DNA of 64,000 nt from Desulfomicrobium baculatum DSM 4028 (lineage in GTDB: Bacteria; Desulfobacterota; Desulfovibrionia; Desulfovibrionales; Desulfomicrobiaceae), in NCBI RefSeq assembly GCF_000023225.1, contig NC_013173.1, forward strand, positions 1,676,501 through 1,740,500, given 5' to 3'. Below the pieces are notes generated by a model. The model ran no database searches. It had not been told where the DNA came from and worked only from the letters and a program-made list of their open reading frames with translations. The translations under genes and the position numbers were made by a program. Positions 55,601 through 63,138 of the stretch are shown one piece after another. Numbering within the stretch: the first letter of the stretch is position 1; the number at the start of each line of letters is the position of its first letter.

Positions 55601-57620
55601 TGCCGCCCAGATCATAGGAACCGCCGCCCGAATGCAGGATTCCCGTATTTTCCAAATCGTTGCTGATTTCAAAGACGGCCTCACCCACGGATAGGATTTT
55701 GCCCTCGTTGAGGAGCATGCCGTCTGATCGAAACAAGCCGGTTCCGCCGGATTGAATGCTGCCCGAATTCCTGATGTCGCCTTGAGCCACAAGCTCCATC
55801 CCAGTTTGAGCCAGGATGCTTGCGCCCCGGTTGAAGAGACTGCCGCCGCTGCGCACCCGGAGGGACTCCCCGGCATTCAGGACTCCCAGATTCTCCAGAT
55901 CAGCGCCCAAATCCAGGGACAAAGACCCGAGGGCCAGCACCTGACCGGCAGGGTCATTGCGCAGGTTTTCAGCCCCGATCCGGCTGGACGCGCCGGAATA
56001 GATCATTCCCGAATTGCTCAAATCGCCCGTCACCACCACGTCCAGATCGCCTTGGGCAAGGATGCTGCCACCTTCATTACCCAGGCTGCCGGCGCTGATG
56101 ATTGCATCCCGGTCCGCTCCGATAGTGCCCGTATTTGCAATATGCCTCGCTGCGTCGAGGGTCATGACATCCTTGGCAAGGATGCTGCCGCCCTCATTGC
56201 TCAGGCTGCCGGCGCTGATGATTGCCTGCCCTTCGGTTCGGATGGTTCCGGTGTTGGAGATATTTGCCGTTGTCTGAATGGTGGTTGATTTTTCGGATAA
56301 CACCTCGCCCGTGTTGACGACATCACCTGCGGAATGAATCCTGACCGCACCGATGGACAGCACTCGCCCTGAGTTCTCGACAGCCGCGCTATTGACGGCC
56401 AAGCTGTCTTTGGCCTGCATCTGCCCAGAGTTACGCACGGTTCCCGCAACGTTCAGAACCGCCTCCCCACCGGAGAAGAGAACTCCTTCATTTGTGACAT
56501 CAGCGCGCGTTGCCACGGCCAAGCTTTTCCCAGCTTCGACCCTTGCGTCATTGATGCGCAACGATTCGGTCGCGAGCCTCACATCCTCTGCATACAAAAA
56601 GGCCTTTGCACCTGTTCCGGATTGGAGCGACACGGTTTGAGCCGCCGTCACGTCCGCCACTTTCGCTGCAGCCAGCAAACCGGAAATTTCAACGTTGTCG
56701 GCGGTGGAAGCGACCCGCACGCCATTATCCGAAGAAACGCTCCCCTTGATCCGAATCTTGCCGTCCGCAGTCAGAACAAGCTCATCAGTGGCGTGGGTGA
56801 TTCCTTCAAGATTCACCCCCACGCCCTTTTCATTGCCCACAAGGATAATGCGCTCCGCGTACATGCCGCCAAGGGCCGTGGAATCCAGCCCCACAGTCGG
56901 GGCTGCCGAACCGTCGGAGGGCAAATCGTAAAATTGGCCAGTGGCAACGTCATGGCTGCCATATCCGGTGCTGATACCCAGCTTCACGGCATGCACGTCG
57001 GCATTGATCCTGGCTGTACGGCTGATGATGTCGAAAGCGTCGAGATTGGAGACATTGAGACCCAGCCCGTCGACAAGCACATCCCCCTGACGCACATCCA
57101 GGGCGCTTAAGTCACCGAATTCGTCAAACCGGGGCTTGCCTGTGGTCAACGTGGCCCGGGGAGTGTTGATGAACCCACCGCCATTGACCGTGATGCCGTT
57201 GGGATTGGCCAGGATGTAATCGGCCGGATAGCCAAAGATTTCCGTGTAGCCTTCAAGGCGTGAGCGACTGCTGCCCGTAACCTCGTTCAGGATGACGCGG
57301 GCTTCCGGGCCTTTGCCGAGTTTGGGATTGTTGGTCACCACGCCGCCCAGCTGCGTAAGTCCGACCTTCCTGCTGTTATTCATGATCACGCCGGACTCGC
57401 CCACGTTGAAATGATCGTATTTGTTGTGGGAGAGGCCTTTGGAGTTAGGCTTTGCGATATCGACCATGGGCACGCCGTTGGGCGCGGCGCTCAACCCCGG
57501 CTGATTGGCTGACGGGGCCGTGGAATCGACCACGATGCCTCCCGCGGTCGCCAGCATTGGATTGAAAACCAACAGAAAGGCCAACGTCAGGCAAATGATT
57601 CGCTGAATCGCATGGTTCAT
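49608..57620 (-). CDS. Filamentous CdiA/FHA-like exoprotein with C-terminal HExxH toxin domain
   Basis: 2670 residues from ATG 57620, with GGGAG 7 bases upstream. Signal peptide 1-31. Two-partner secretion domain about 30-280 (NPNGITVNGGGFINTPRATL). First haemagglutinin repeat array about 300-880 (GSLSNEGGSILA-type units). An AT-rich non-repeat insert about 890-1095. Second array (GDVNIK/DVSLDAGQD-type) about 1330-2200. A charged pretoxin region follows, then a module of about 180 residues starting at DSAANSY (about 2490). The module has HEITH at about 2600-2604 and a downstream Glu/His in PLEYHSNAAADKF, a zincin-like pattern. No VENN motif was found. The partner transporter is immediately upstream and the immunity candidate overlaps the stop. 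Confidence 0.9.
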   Translation of the reverse strand: MNHAIQRIICLTLAFLLVFNPMLATAGGIVVDSTAPSANQPGLSAAPNGVPMVDIAKPNSKGLSHNKYDHFNVGESGVIMNNSRKVGLTQLGGVVTNNPKLGKGPEARVILNEVTGSSRSRLEGYTEIFGYPADYILANPNGITVNGGGFINTPRATLTTGKPRFDEFGDLSALDVRQGDVLVDGLGLNVSNLDAFDIISRTARINADVHAVKLGISTGYGSHDVATGQFYDLPSDGSAAPTVGLDSTALGGMYAERIILVGNEKGVGVNLEGITHATDELVLTADGKIRIKGSVSSDNGVRVASTADNVEISGLLAAAKVADVTAAQTVSLQSGTGAKAFLYAEDVRLATESLRINDARVEAGKSLAVATRADVTNEGVLFSGGEAVLNVAGTVRNSGQMQAKDSLAVNSAAVENSGRVLSIGAVRIHSAGDVVNTGEVLSEKSTTIQTTANISNTGTIRTEGQAIISAGSLSNEGGSILAKDVMTLDAARHIANTGTIGADRDAIISAGSLGNEGGSILAQGDLDVVVTGDLSNSGMIYSGASSRIGAENLRNDPAGQVLALGSLSLDLGADLENLGVLNAGESLRVRSGGSLFNRGASILAQTGMELVAQGDIRNSGSIQSGGTGLFRSDGMLLNEGKILSVGEAVFEISNDLENTGILHSGGGSYDLGGKLLNSGEILSSGDLGLFLAGDLFNSGKIAGDADVAFDIEGSLENAAGGLMLASAEALFDVSGDLRNSGRMESTGRGLLGVGGGLFNTDGDILSQTALEFDVLGSLENTGVMHSGDILTLTSSSLDNSGQILAQGDSVFSVLGDLINTNFLFSGGKATFSVSGMLHNLRGQILSLGDMVLEGLEAGSRMLELKNDSGTIETLEGGMSIRAKVVRNSNLDFRLTPGTEVVSRKGGIYSYYTGSKWEQAEALYRSLLDASVALDKYGKSISIDPKISHFEYNNLKKQELSVPFKRNSMIIIPYEISVLGLDSSRKTFLRAELDAAILKTEKRIAEFGGTSSEISSVNRVKNEVNSKNAYIAVQAYRYRKDVSAYVDTIRKDSVVGVGSGGTIAAAANLIIDGESFANFLSNISTSAGDIHIISDIFANSGEAIYETHTVDWATGHPNNHSSPWLAVESYGREIFKTPVDYAYGTISAGGNVFISADHVNNGILENTGVASSNTGKVSYPGSIGPQGGVIAPPRPEDLAHNIDDIGDIIGELPKDGLFSVNKAPGHRYLVETNPALTSMALFYGSDYFLSRTGIDLSKTHQQLLGDAFYETRLVREQIFALTGRRFLSDSVSGDSEQMLVLMDNAVAAREDLNLSVGVALSADQVSALSSDIVWLETRVVDGHEVLVPVVYLCRSSLDTIARGGSVIVGSDVEIRTTGDTANSGVIKASGDLAINAKNIFNTFGTIQGDTVTLAAADSIFNTSGLIKGRDVSLDAGQDIISGTAKTTFAAGGKVRSSFVSSTSETVGQRGSIEATGDLSMRAGRDIGIVGSDVKAGGDATLSAGRNVAIVAQELESHSSSKTGTSKSSFNTLTSKASTVEVGGSVNISAGQDVAVHGSHVSAGADVNLEAGRDVSITAATDGYDYYFKQKSKGGFFGGSSSEMHTGKVTTNVASVITAGGDVNVVAGKGGAGDLAIVGSKVRSGVDMSLKAEDGILVSSAQESESMISASSRSTLFSGKSKASGDARVTQVGSEIVAGNDLKAEAKNVAVSASQIHANHDVDIKSVESDLIVSGAQNTVSAFRYEKKSGWNLSAPLEIPLAILVGGGVEFYSSKMKEGKNTASSNFGSLITAGNNVDLESARDAVVIGSTVAAGNDVNIKAVRDTNLIPGLTAQTSERRTKEKSIGFTALSISENEIKGFAGVTKKETGSKFTGDYNAGSVVSAGNDVKIEAGNNVNQFSSGIEAGRDVTLKSGNDINVDANKDVEHMEQYARQIQVGVTASARQSVTTAARTLADTPKNMVSGEGSDAAKGITAASSILRGVSAAQQLTNVSASASITAGASVSQSSSSMDAADAVSSSIRAGRDVELDADRDVSIAGAAVQAEEDVSIQAGRDVEIKSATNNFSAGSDSFTASAGVGLGASYSAKGGAAAGIRVQAEAAGSKNTSRAQIHTNSAVAAGETLSVKSGADTTVAGANLEGKKVAMDVGGDLVVKSEQDKRVAAGSNWNAGGSATLGYGFSADAHVGMGKSKADSAWVNKQTSIIGQEKVDIRTEKNTHVEGAVIAAENGNLKLDTGTLTYRDLEDHDKSKNFQVSLAGSYSSSGGDQKDANGSSSSASGTIDAGYSSGDRRQINRATIGDGEIIIRLDPSKGLEGLNRDLEKAREITRDDAVKVQVYVDSEALLELIDLIEKALEDPKTNEEAVKLLAELVSKGVITKKDADALLFKRSFTKAELKVAEEELSRMVKMNDPHQLAAYVDSLSPQERAAVAAVSMEKGRSQQEYELGLMALVGGTTYLKVLNVNSPSEYLKLKIQAKDLMPLGTWEKEQAIVDSAANSYVANNNLEADMATYRNAQSDTERIQALNRIASDLGKAWNIDNVTVKIVPPNEEIGNVIAYTPNTLENGFFSSKFSTDYVICIPENSKILSQVMWTGSVVHVFIHEITHMRQVNMMNDQVSGQKSDLGYLLVASSKMYVNPKEVYGLYASQPLEYHSNAAADKFVKNSIDKGVIK

Positions 57621-57641
57621 GAAATCTCCCGCATTCAAACG

Positions 57642-59399
57642 TCAAAAATTAGAGTTCAGCGACCAATAGATCTCCCAATCCCTGTTTTTCATGAACGACG
57701 GCGCGTCCAACGGGCGCGACACGCACAGGTCGGTCTCAAGGGGGCCGCCCTCGGTACGCACCCCCAAAACCGCGCCTTGCAGGACACCCCGTTCGTATTC
57801 GTCTTCCTTGTCACGGTGGATGAAGCCGGCATCATACCCTGCGTATACCTGCAGATCGTTGAATACCGAGGCGAACCACGCAGAGCGGGCTTGAGGCAGA
57901 ATGGACATGGCAATCTCGTTGCGCACGTATCCGCCGCTATCCCCGCCAAGACTATCGAGCTGGAAGCCGCGAACCGTGTACCGGCCGCCCAGATCCAGAC
58001 GCTCGGAGTTGTAGAGGGTATCGGGCGACCACTGCGCCACGCCCTGCGTGCTGAATGTGAAAGGATGCCCTGCAATCTCAAAAGGCCGCATCCAGCTGCC
58101 CGTCAGGGAGAGCTTGCGGAATTCATGTTTAGGGACACTCCGATCCGAGGAACTGTCCCGGTCAGCCTCGAACAGGGGAAGTCCAAGATGGAATTCACCG
58201 CTCAAGCCAAGCGTTCCATCTAAAAATCTGCGATGGTGACCCAGCGATGCACTGAAAATGGACAAGTCGTAGCTGCCGGCAACAAGGCGCTCGTTCTCGA
58301 TGTAGTTATTGATGTCTTTGACGTTGAATGAGATGCCCGCAGTAGTCTTGCTTTGACTGCTGCGATGCAAAACCCGGTTCACATCCAGGCCATAGGTTGA
58401 GGTGCGTCCGTCGCTCGCATACCGAGCTCCGCCACCATCCAGGTGAGTGTAGTACTCAGAAACACTGGCGCTGGCCGTCACGCTCCAATACCCGAAGGGT
58501 ACGGTGTAGTATCCTGAAACGCTTCTGCTTCCAGGCCGGGACCCGTCGAGCACGGCTTTGGCGTCAGCGCTCAGGTTCAGGGACAGCATGTCGTTCAGGC
58601 CAAGCAGATTGTCCGTGTCGACGGACGCGGATGATTTGGTCTCACCCGTGCTTTCCTGGCCGGAATTGTCCAGCCCGACCCGAAAGCGCCAGAACTTGCC
58701 CGGCACATCCGTAACCACGATGCGACTGCCCCCGACTTTTTCCCCAGGCTCTATGCGTAGCTGGGCGTTGCCGGAGGGCAAACGATTCAGCTGATCCATG
58801 CCCTGCTCGATGTCGCGCAGGTTGAGCGGCTTGCCCACGATCCCGGAAGGAAAAGTCATGGCGATCCGCCGCCTGTCCGCAGCGGAATCCTCGTTGAGCA
58901 TAACGCTCTCAACTTCGCCCTCAATAACGCGTATTTCGAGCTTCCCTGAGCCAAGATCCTGCGCAGGCACAATGGCACGTGTCGTGACATAGCCGCGCTG
59001 TATGTAAAGATTGGTTGTCGCCCGCAACACTTCGTTGATCTGGGATATGTTCAGGCAGCGTCTGATGAATGGCTCGGACAATCTGGCCATATCGGACTCG
59101 GAAAGCAGTGTCGCACCAACAAAAACAATATGGTCGATCTGAACGCAGCCCCCCGTTTCCTTACCCTCCATCACTGACGCTGGCTGATCGACATCAATTC
59201 TTGACGGCAATCTTTCCTGTGCACTTTCATGCTGTTGCTTTAATTTTCTTCTCTGCTCTTCCTGTTCACGATTTATCTGTTCTTGCTGACGAATTATCTC
59301 AGAAGAGGCAAAGCACGGATTTATATCGGTAATAAAACAATACGAGCAGATAAAAAATAAAAAAAAGACGAAAAAAGAATTCGATATTATTTTATACAT
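57642..59399 (-). CDS. TpsB/ShlB-FhaC-type outer membrane transporter
   Basis: 585 residues. Signal region YKIISNSFFVFFLFFICSYC, a charged coiled stretch (EQINREQEEQRRKLKQQ), then POTRA domains (IDHIVFVGATLLSESDMARL; YVTTRAIVPAQDLGSGKLEI) at about 75-225. The 16-strand barrel carries the family sequence RFRVGLDNSGQESTG and ends in WEIYWSLNSNF with a terminal aromatic. It exports the TpsA exoprotein across the outer membrane by recognising its N-terminal domain. The exoprotein gene begins 21 bases after its stop, so the pair is an operon. The upstream region is very AT-rich. Confidence 0.93.
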   Translation of the reverse strand: MYKIISNSFFVFFLFFICSYCFITDINPCFASSEIIRQQEQINREQEEQRRKLKQQHESAQERLPSRIDVDQPASVMEGKETGGCVQIDHIVFVGATLLSESDMARLSEPFIRRCLNISQINEVLRATTNLYIQRGYVTTRAIVPAQDLGSGKLEIRVIEGEVESVMLNEDSAADRRRIAMTFPSGIVGKPLNLRDIEQGMDQLNRLPSGNAQLRIEPGEKVGGSRIVVTDVPGKFWRFRVGLDNSGQESTGETKSSASVDTDNLLGLNDMLSLNLSADAKAVLDGSRPGSRSVSGYYTVPFGYWSVTASASVSEYYTHLDGGGARYASDGRTSTYGLDVNRVLHRSSQSKTTAGISFNVKDINNYIENERLVAGSYDLSIFSASLGHHRRFLDGTLGLSGEFHLGLPLFEADRDSSSDRSVPKHEFRKLSLTGSWMRPFEIAGHPFTFSTQGVAQWSPDTLYNSERLDLGGRYTVRGFQLDSLGGDSGGYVRNEIAMSILPQARSAWFASVFNDLQVYAGYDAGFIHRDKEDEYERGVLQGAVLGVRTEGGPLETDLCVSRPLDAPSFMKNRDWEIYWSLNSNF

Positions 59400-59778
59400 A
59401 ATTATTAAATTATATGTTGATAAAATAATATATTAATACAATAAAACACAATAACTATACGTCTTTTTTTGTATAATTTTGTTTATTTTTTATATATCAT
59501 TATGATTAAATAAAAATTTTAGTACGCATATATACCCATATAATTCCCTCTCTCCACTCTCAAATCAGTCGTAGACATCTGTTTCAAACACGCTCAATAA
59601 CACTTCCCCTTTAACCGGGAGTGTTGCTGAATCTGAATTGGTCAATTCCTGAATTTTTTTGAACGCCAGAGCCAAAATTTCGCATCAAAAAAGCCTCCAA
59701 TCACATAGTGATCAGAGGCTCATCTATTTGGACAGAAAACCTGCCGATACGAAAATTTTCATTAAACAGATGCGGAAT
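59400..59778. other. AT-rich leader of the secretion operon
   Basis: Gene-free. The 150 bases before the TpsB start are almost all A/T and must carry its promoter, but many TATAAT-like strings make a single choice impossible. Confidence 0.55.
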
Positions 59779-59814
59779 GAAAAAAAAACCGGGGATACTC
59801 ACGCATCCCCGGTT
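59779..59814 (-). terminator. Terminator after the CGGC-domain gene
   Basis: AACCGGGGAT (59787-59796) pairs with ATCCCCGGTT (59805-59814). The minus strand then has a run of about eight T. Confidence 0.9.
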
Positions 59815-59826
59815 CCTGCGCGATTT

Positions 59827-60192
59827 TCAGGCGAAAATATCTTGAGGCACATAGGGATGCGTGCCTTCGATGACGCGGATGCCGGCCTTGGCTGTGATTT
59901 TTTTGATGATCTCTTCCTTGTGCGGACACTGCTCGGCAATGCAGGGTGCGATGTGGATCACGGTGGGCTTCTCGTTCATGGGCGCGTTCCAGAGCTTGAC
60001 CTGCATAAGCCGGGTCACGATGGCCGGAGCCGGACAGCCGCCGCAGCCGACCATGCCGACGATCTCCGCATCGGTATCCTCGTAGATTTCAAAAACGCCC
60101 TGCCTCCTGTTGAAGGCCACCAGGCAACGCGAACAACCGATGCACACGTCGTCCATGGTGTTCTTGCAGCCCACGATCAGAATCTTCTCCAC
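59827..60192 (-). CDS. CGGC-domain protein (putative metal-binding)
   Basis: 121 residues from GTG 60192, which follows AGGAGGTGTGCT; the frame upstream lacks a better start. Cysteine-rich throughout: CKNTMDDVCIGCSRC (about 8-22), the naming motif VGCGGCPAP (about 51-59) and HIAPCIAEQCPHK. The CGGC family (PF08821) is common in sulfate reducers and other anaerobes and is thought to bind a metal or cluster, but has no proven function. Monocistronic, with its own terminator. Confidence 0.88.
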   Translation of the reverse strand: MEKILIVGCKNTMDDVCIGCSRCLVAFNRRQGVFEIYEDTDAEIVGMVGCGGCPAPAIVTRLMQVKLWNAPMNEKPTVIHIAPCIAEQCPHKEEIIKKITAKAGIRVIEGTHPYVPQDIFA

Positions 60193-60534
60193 AGCACACC
60201 TCCTAAAAAATGTCAAAATAACAGGTTGTTATAAAACATTTCCATTTTAGACCCATTGCGAGGCAATGGCAAGCGTACTCGCGGCATTTTATGGTATGTC
60301 GGTCATATCCATAACAAACATCACGTTAACAAATATTGAATTTTCAGCGTTCGCCTGCCCGATTTGACAACAACGACGCAGGCCTTCCAGGCTGTCATGA
60401 AACCATTGCCCCCCAACTACCCGCGTTTGCTTCAATTTTTCAGCTCTTATGAAAATTTTCTTGACGCTCCCTTGTGAAGCATGGCACGAATTGGTTGATT
60501 AACCAACTCAATCTTTCTTCGGGAGGAACTTCAT
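60193..60534. other. Divergent intergenic region with palindrome
   Basis: Gene-free. TTGGTTGATTAACCAA at 60491-60506 is a near-perfect palindrome about 30 bases before the UspA start and could be an operator for that gene. No promoter assigned with confidence. Confidence 0.5.
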
Positions 60535-61050
60535 ATGAAATTGCCAGGCTTCAAAACTTTTCTAGTTCCTGTGAACAACAGCGAATCCGCCCGTCGCGCC
60601 AAGCGCTATGCCATCGCATTGGCGAAACAATGCGGAGCGAAGGTCATCCTTTTCCACGCTCATGACCTGATCAGCGGACGCATCAGCCCCAGCGGACGCG
60701 AAATGATCATCCGCAAGAATCTCGAAGAGATGGGCAAGATTTTTGCCATCTTTGTCGAAGGCTGCCGGGAGGCCGGGGTGGAGTTTGAAATCGTAGTCGA
60801 GCAGGGCACTACGTCCGACGCGATCATCAAGGCCGCCAGCGATCATGACTGCGACATGATCATCATGGGCACCCAGGGTCATGCTTCCGCGCGAAAGATT
60901 CTCGGGTCCCTGTCGGACACGGTCAGCAAGCAAAGCTCCGTGCCCGTGGTCGTCGTGGGCGAGGAATGCGAATGCTCCAATTCCTGCGGAACATCCTGCC
61001 AGAACAAATGGCGTTTCGCACCCGTGCCCAATCTGCAGCACGCCTGCTGA
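60535..61050 (+). CDS. Universal stress protein (UspA) with Cys-rich C-terminal tail
   Basis: 171 residues from ATG 60535 behind GGGAGGAA. Usp fold about 7-145: FKTFLVPVNNSESARRAKRY, a central VEFEIVVEQGTTSDAIIKAA, and the ATP-binding-type loop MGTQGHASARKILGSLSDTV with VPVVVVGE. The last 30 residues add ECECSNSCGTSCQNKW and a terminal Cys, unusual for UspA and suggestive of metal or redox binding. Such tails occur in Usp proteins of anaerobes, but no role is established. Confidence 0.9.
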   Translation: MKLPGFKTFLVPVNNSESARRAKRYAIALAKQCGAKVILFHAHDLISGRISPSGREMIIRKNLEEMGKIFAIFVEGCREAGVEFEIVVEQGTTSDAIIKAASDHDCDMIIMGTQGHASARKILGSLSDTVSKQSSVPVVVVGEECECSNSCGTSCQNKWRFAPVPNLQHAC

Positions 61051-61073
61051 CCGTTCGAGCGCGACACTGCATG

Positions 61074-61104
61074 AAAGCCACGCCGGGAAACCGACGTGGC
61101 TTTT
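61074..61104 (+). terminator. Terminator after the UspA gene
   Basis: AAAGCCACG (61074-61082) pairs with CGTGGCTTT (61095-61103), followed by T and GCATTTT. Confidence 0.75.
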
Positions 61105-61202
61105 GCATTTTCGGCCCCTGGAGGCGGAACCGGTGTCCTGGCAGGAATGCGTCGCTTAAAACAGAAATGACAAACCACAGCGAAAAAGAATTTTTTGCAT
61201 AA

Positions 61203-61225
61203 TTTTGTCGCCGCATGTGACAAAA
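61203..61225 (+). promoter_or_regulatory. Operator-like palindrome before the ECF sigma gene
   Basis: TTTTGTC (61203-61209) and GACAAAA (61219-61225) form an exact inverted repeat with a 9-base gap, ending 28 bases before the start codon. A regulator site is possible. Confidence 0.4.
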
Positions 61226-61253
61226 CGCCACCGAGGAGCGTATATACAAGTAC

Positions 61254-61796
61254 ATGGAGCAATGGGAAAACCAAGATGACGCCTGGGCCGTAAGCCGCAC
61301 CTTGCAGGGCGATACAAAAGCTTTTTCCGTGATTGTCAGGCGTTATCAGGGACCGATCTTCAGACTCATGCTGCGCTTTTCCCGAGACGAACACGCGGCT
61401 GGCGAGCTGGCGCAGGACGCATTTGTCAGGGCTTTTGAGCGTCTGGAATCCTATGACTCCAAACGCCGCTTCTTCACCTGGCTCTACACACTGGCCCTGA
61501 ACCTGGCTCGCGATCATTCGCGGCGCTATGCGCGAACCGCGTTTGAGCATCACGGTCTTGAGCTGGCCGGTTCGGACGGAGGGAACGACCCGCTGGCAAT
61601 TCTGGAAGGCGCAAGGCTGCATGATGCGCTGCGCGACCTGCCGCCAAAATACAAAGAAGCCCTGGCCCTGCGCTATATCGAGGGCATGTCCCTGGCCGAA
61701 GTGGCAGCAACGCTCGGGCTGTCCATGAGTGGCGTCAAGATGCGGATACACCGGGCTCTGCGCATGCTGCGCGAGAGCTATGGAGAGAACCGATGA
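61254..61796 (+). CDS. ECF-type RNA polymerase sigma factor
   Basis: 180 residues. Region 2 about 20-90 (IVRRYQGPIFRLMLRFSRDE; AGELAQDAFVRAFERLESYD; FFTWLYTLALNLARDHSRR) and region 4 about 120-178 (LRDLPPKYKEALALRYIEGM; LAEVAATLGLSMSGVKMRIHRALRML). Region 1.1 and 3 are absent, as in all ECF factors. The following gene begins in its stop codon (ATGA) and encodes a membrane protein with the layout of an anti-sigma factor. The target promoter was not identified. Confidence 0.93.
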   Translation: MEQWENQDDAWAVSRTLQGDTKAFSVIVRRYQGPIFRLMLRFSRDEHAAGELAQDAFVRAFERLESYDSKRRFFTWLYTLALNLARDHSRRYARTAFEHHGLELAGSDGGNDPLAILEGARLHDALRDLPPKYKEALALRYIEGMSLAEVAATLGLSMSGVKMRIHRALRMLRESYGENR

Positions 61797-62383
61797 GGCA
61801 CATGAAATACGACGATAGACACGAGAATTCAGACGACAATCTGAAATCCGCCCTGTGCGCGCTCGGCAAAGCGGACCCCGGCCCGAACTTCACGGATCGC
61901 GTGATGGCGCGTATCGAGACGCGCGCCAAAGACACCGTGCCGGATGCCCGTATCAAGCGTCTGGCTCGCTGGTTCCTCGCTCCCCGCGTCATCCGCATCT
62001 CCCCTCTCGGGACGCTGGCCACTGCCGCTGGCCTGCTCATAGTCATGAGCCTGGCCTTTCGAACCGGCACAGTCGAAACAATTGCAACGCCTCAAGGCCT
62101 TTCGCCCGTCAAATTCGTACTGACTGCTCCCAGCGCGCGCGAGGTAGCCGTGATCGGCAGCTTCAACGGCTGGAACGCCGCCGGCTGGTCCATGCAGAGG
62201 GACAAAGCAACCGGGGTTTGGACCTTATCCGCCGCTTTGCCTCCAGGCAGCCATGAATACGTTTTTCTGGTCGACAAAGCCACACCTCTGCCCGATGCCG
62301 CCGCGCCTTTCAGCGCGGATGACGGCTTTGGCAGCCGCAACTCCATTCTCATGGTGAAAAGCAGCGATGACTCGATTCTTTAG
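61793..62383 (+). CDS. Anti-sigma candidate with CBM48/AMPK-type glycogen-binding domain
   Basis: 196 residues. N-terminal cytoplasmic part about 1-65 (LKSALCALGKADPGPNFTDR, a weak anti-sigma-like helix without a zinc motif), one membrane segment about 64-85 (ISPLGTLATAAGLLIVMSLA), then a domain about 105-196 with VKFVLTAPSAREVAVIGSFN, GWNAAGWSM, TGVWTLSAALPPGSHEYVFL. That is the early-set/CBM48 carbohydrate-binding fold of AMPK-beta and isoamylases. The topology puts the sugar-binding domain in the periplasm and the sigma-binding part inside, so sugar or cell-wall sensing is plausible. Anti-sigma activity is inferred from position only. Confidence 0.8.
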   Translation: MRHMKYDDRHENSDDNLKSALCALGKADPGPNFTDRVMARIETRAKDTVPDARIKRLARWFLAPRVIRISPLGTLATAAGLLIVMSLAFRTGTVETIATPQGLSPVKFVLTAPSAREVAVIGSFNGWNAAGWSMQRDKATGVWTLSAALPPGSHEYVFLVDKATPLPDAAAPFSADDGFGSRNSILMVKSSDDSIL

Positions 62384-63092
62384 AAACATCGTGATCGCAC
62401 TGCTGTGCCTGGCCGTTCTGGGGCAGTGGAGTCTCTTTGGAGGGATGGCGCTGGCGGGAACCATGGACGGAGCCCTCGAAAAAGCCAAAGCCGCTGGACA
62501 CCTTACGTCCGACCAGGCCGCCGCCATTCAAGACAGGCTCGAACGCATCCGTATCGAGGGCCTACCGGCCGCGCCATTCACAGCCAAAATCGAAGAGGGG
62601 CTGTCCAAACGTGTACATGGGCAGGCCATCGTTCGAGCCCTCGACACCATGCGCGACGATTATGCTTTCGCGGCCAGGAATCTTGAACGCGACGGATTCA
62701 CGCCGGACCCGCAGGATGTCGTCATTACCGGAGACAGCCTGAGGCTTGGCCTGACCCGGCAGGAACTTTCCGAAATGGCGCAAGTCAACCCCCATGCGAC
62801 TCCGGCCATGTTGGCCACGGCCGCCAGAACCAGGGCCTATTTGAACGCCATCAATTTCCAGGCGGCCATGACCTCCGATATCGTGCATCAGGGTCTTGTC
62901 TTCGCCACCCTCGCGCCCGAATGGACGCAACTCTTCCGAGTAGTGCAGCGCGCCCGCGCGGCAGGAATGGCCGACGAGATTGTCGCCGAGGCCGCTTCGC
63001 GGGCCCTGGCCGAAGGGGAAAGCCTCGGCGCGTTGCTGCAGGTACTGGGCTTCACCGGACGCGACACCCGCCAGAAACCGGACAACAACTAA
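62367..63092 (+). CDS. Exported helical protein of unknown function
   Basis: 241 residues, overlapping the previous gene by 17 bases, so coupled to it. Signal MTRFFRNIVIALLCLAVLGQ with cleavage near ALAG (about residue 31). The mature protein is mainly helical, with regular LTSDQAAAIQDRLERI and VIVTGDSL-like stretches and no catalytic motif. Probably a periplasmic component of the sigma system, because the third gene of such operons often is, but no family recognised. Confidence 0.75.
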   Translation: MTRFFRNIVIALLCLAVLGQWSLFGGMALAGTMDGALEKAKAAGHLTSDQAAAIQDRLERIRIEGLPAAPFTAKIEEGLSKRVHGQAIVRALDTMRDDYAFAARNLERDGFTPDPQDVVITGDSLRLGLTRQELSEMAQVNPHATPAMLATAARTRAYLNAINFQAAMTSDIVHQGLVFATLAPEWTQLFRVVQRARAAGMADEIVAEAASRALAEGESLGALLQVLGFTGRDTRQKPDNN

Positions 63093-63138
63093 ATAATTTG
63101 TGACCAATCAGACTTCGTCAAACGTATATGAAGGTACA

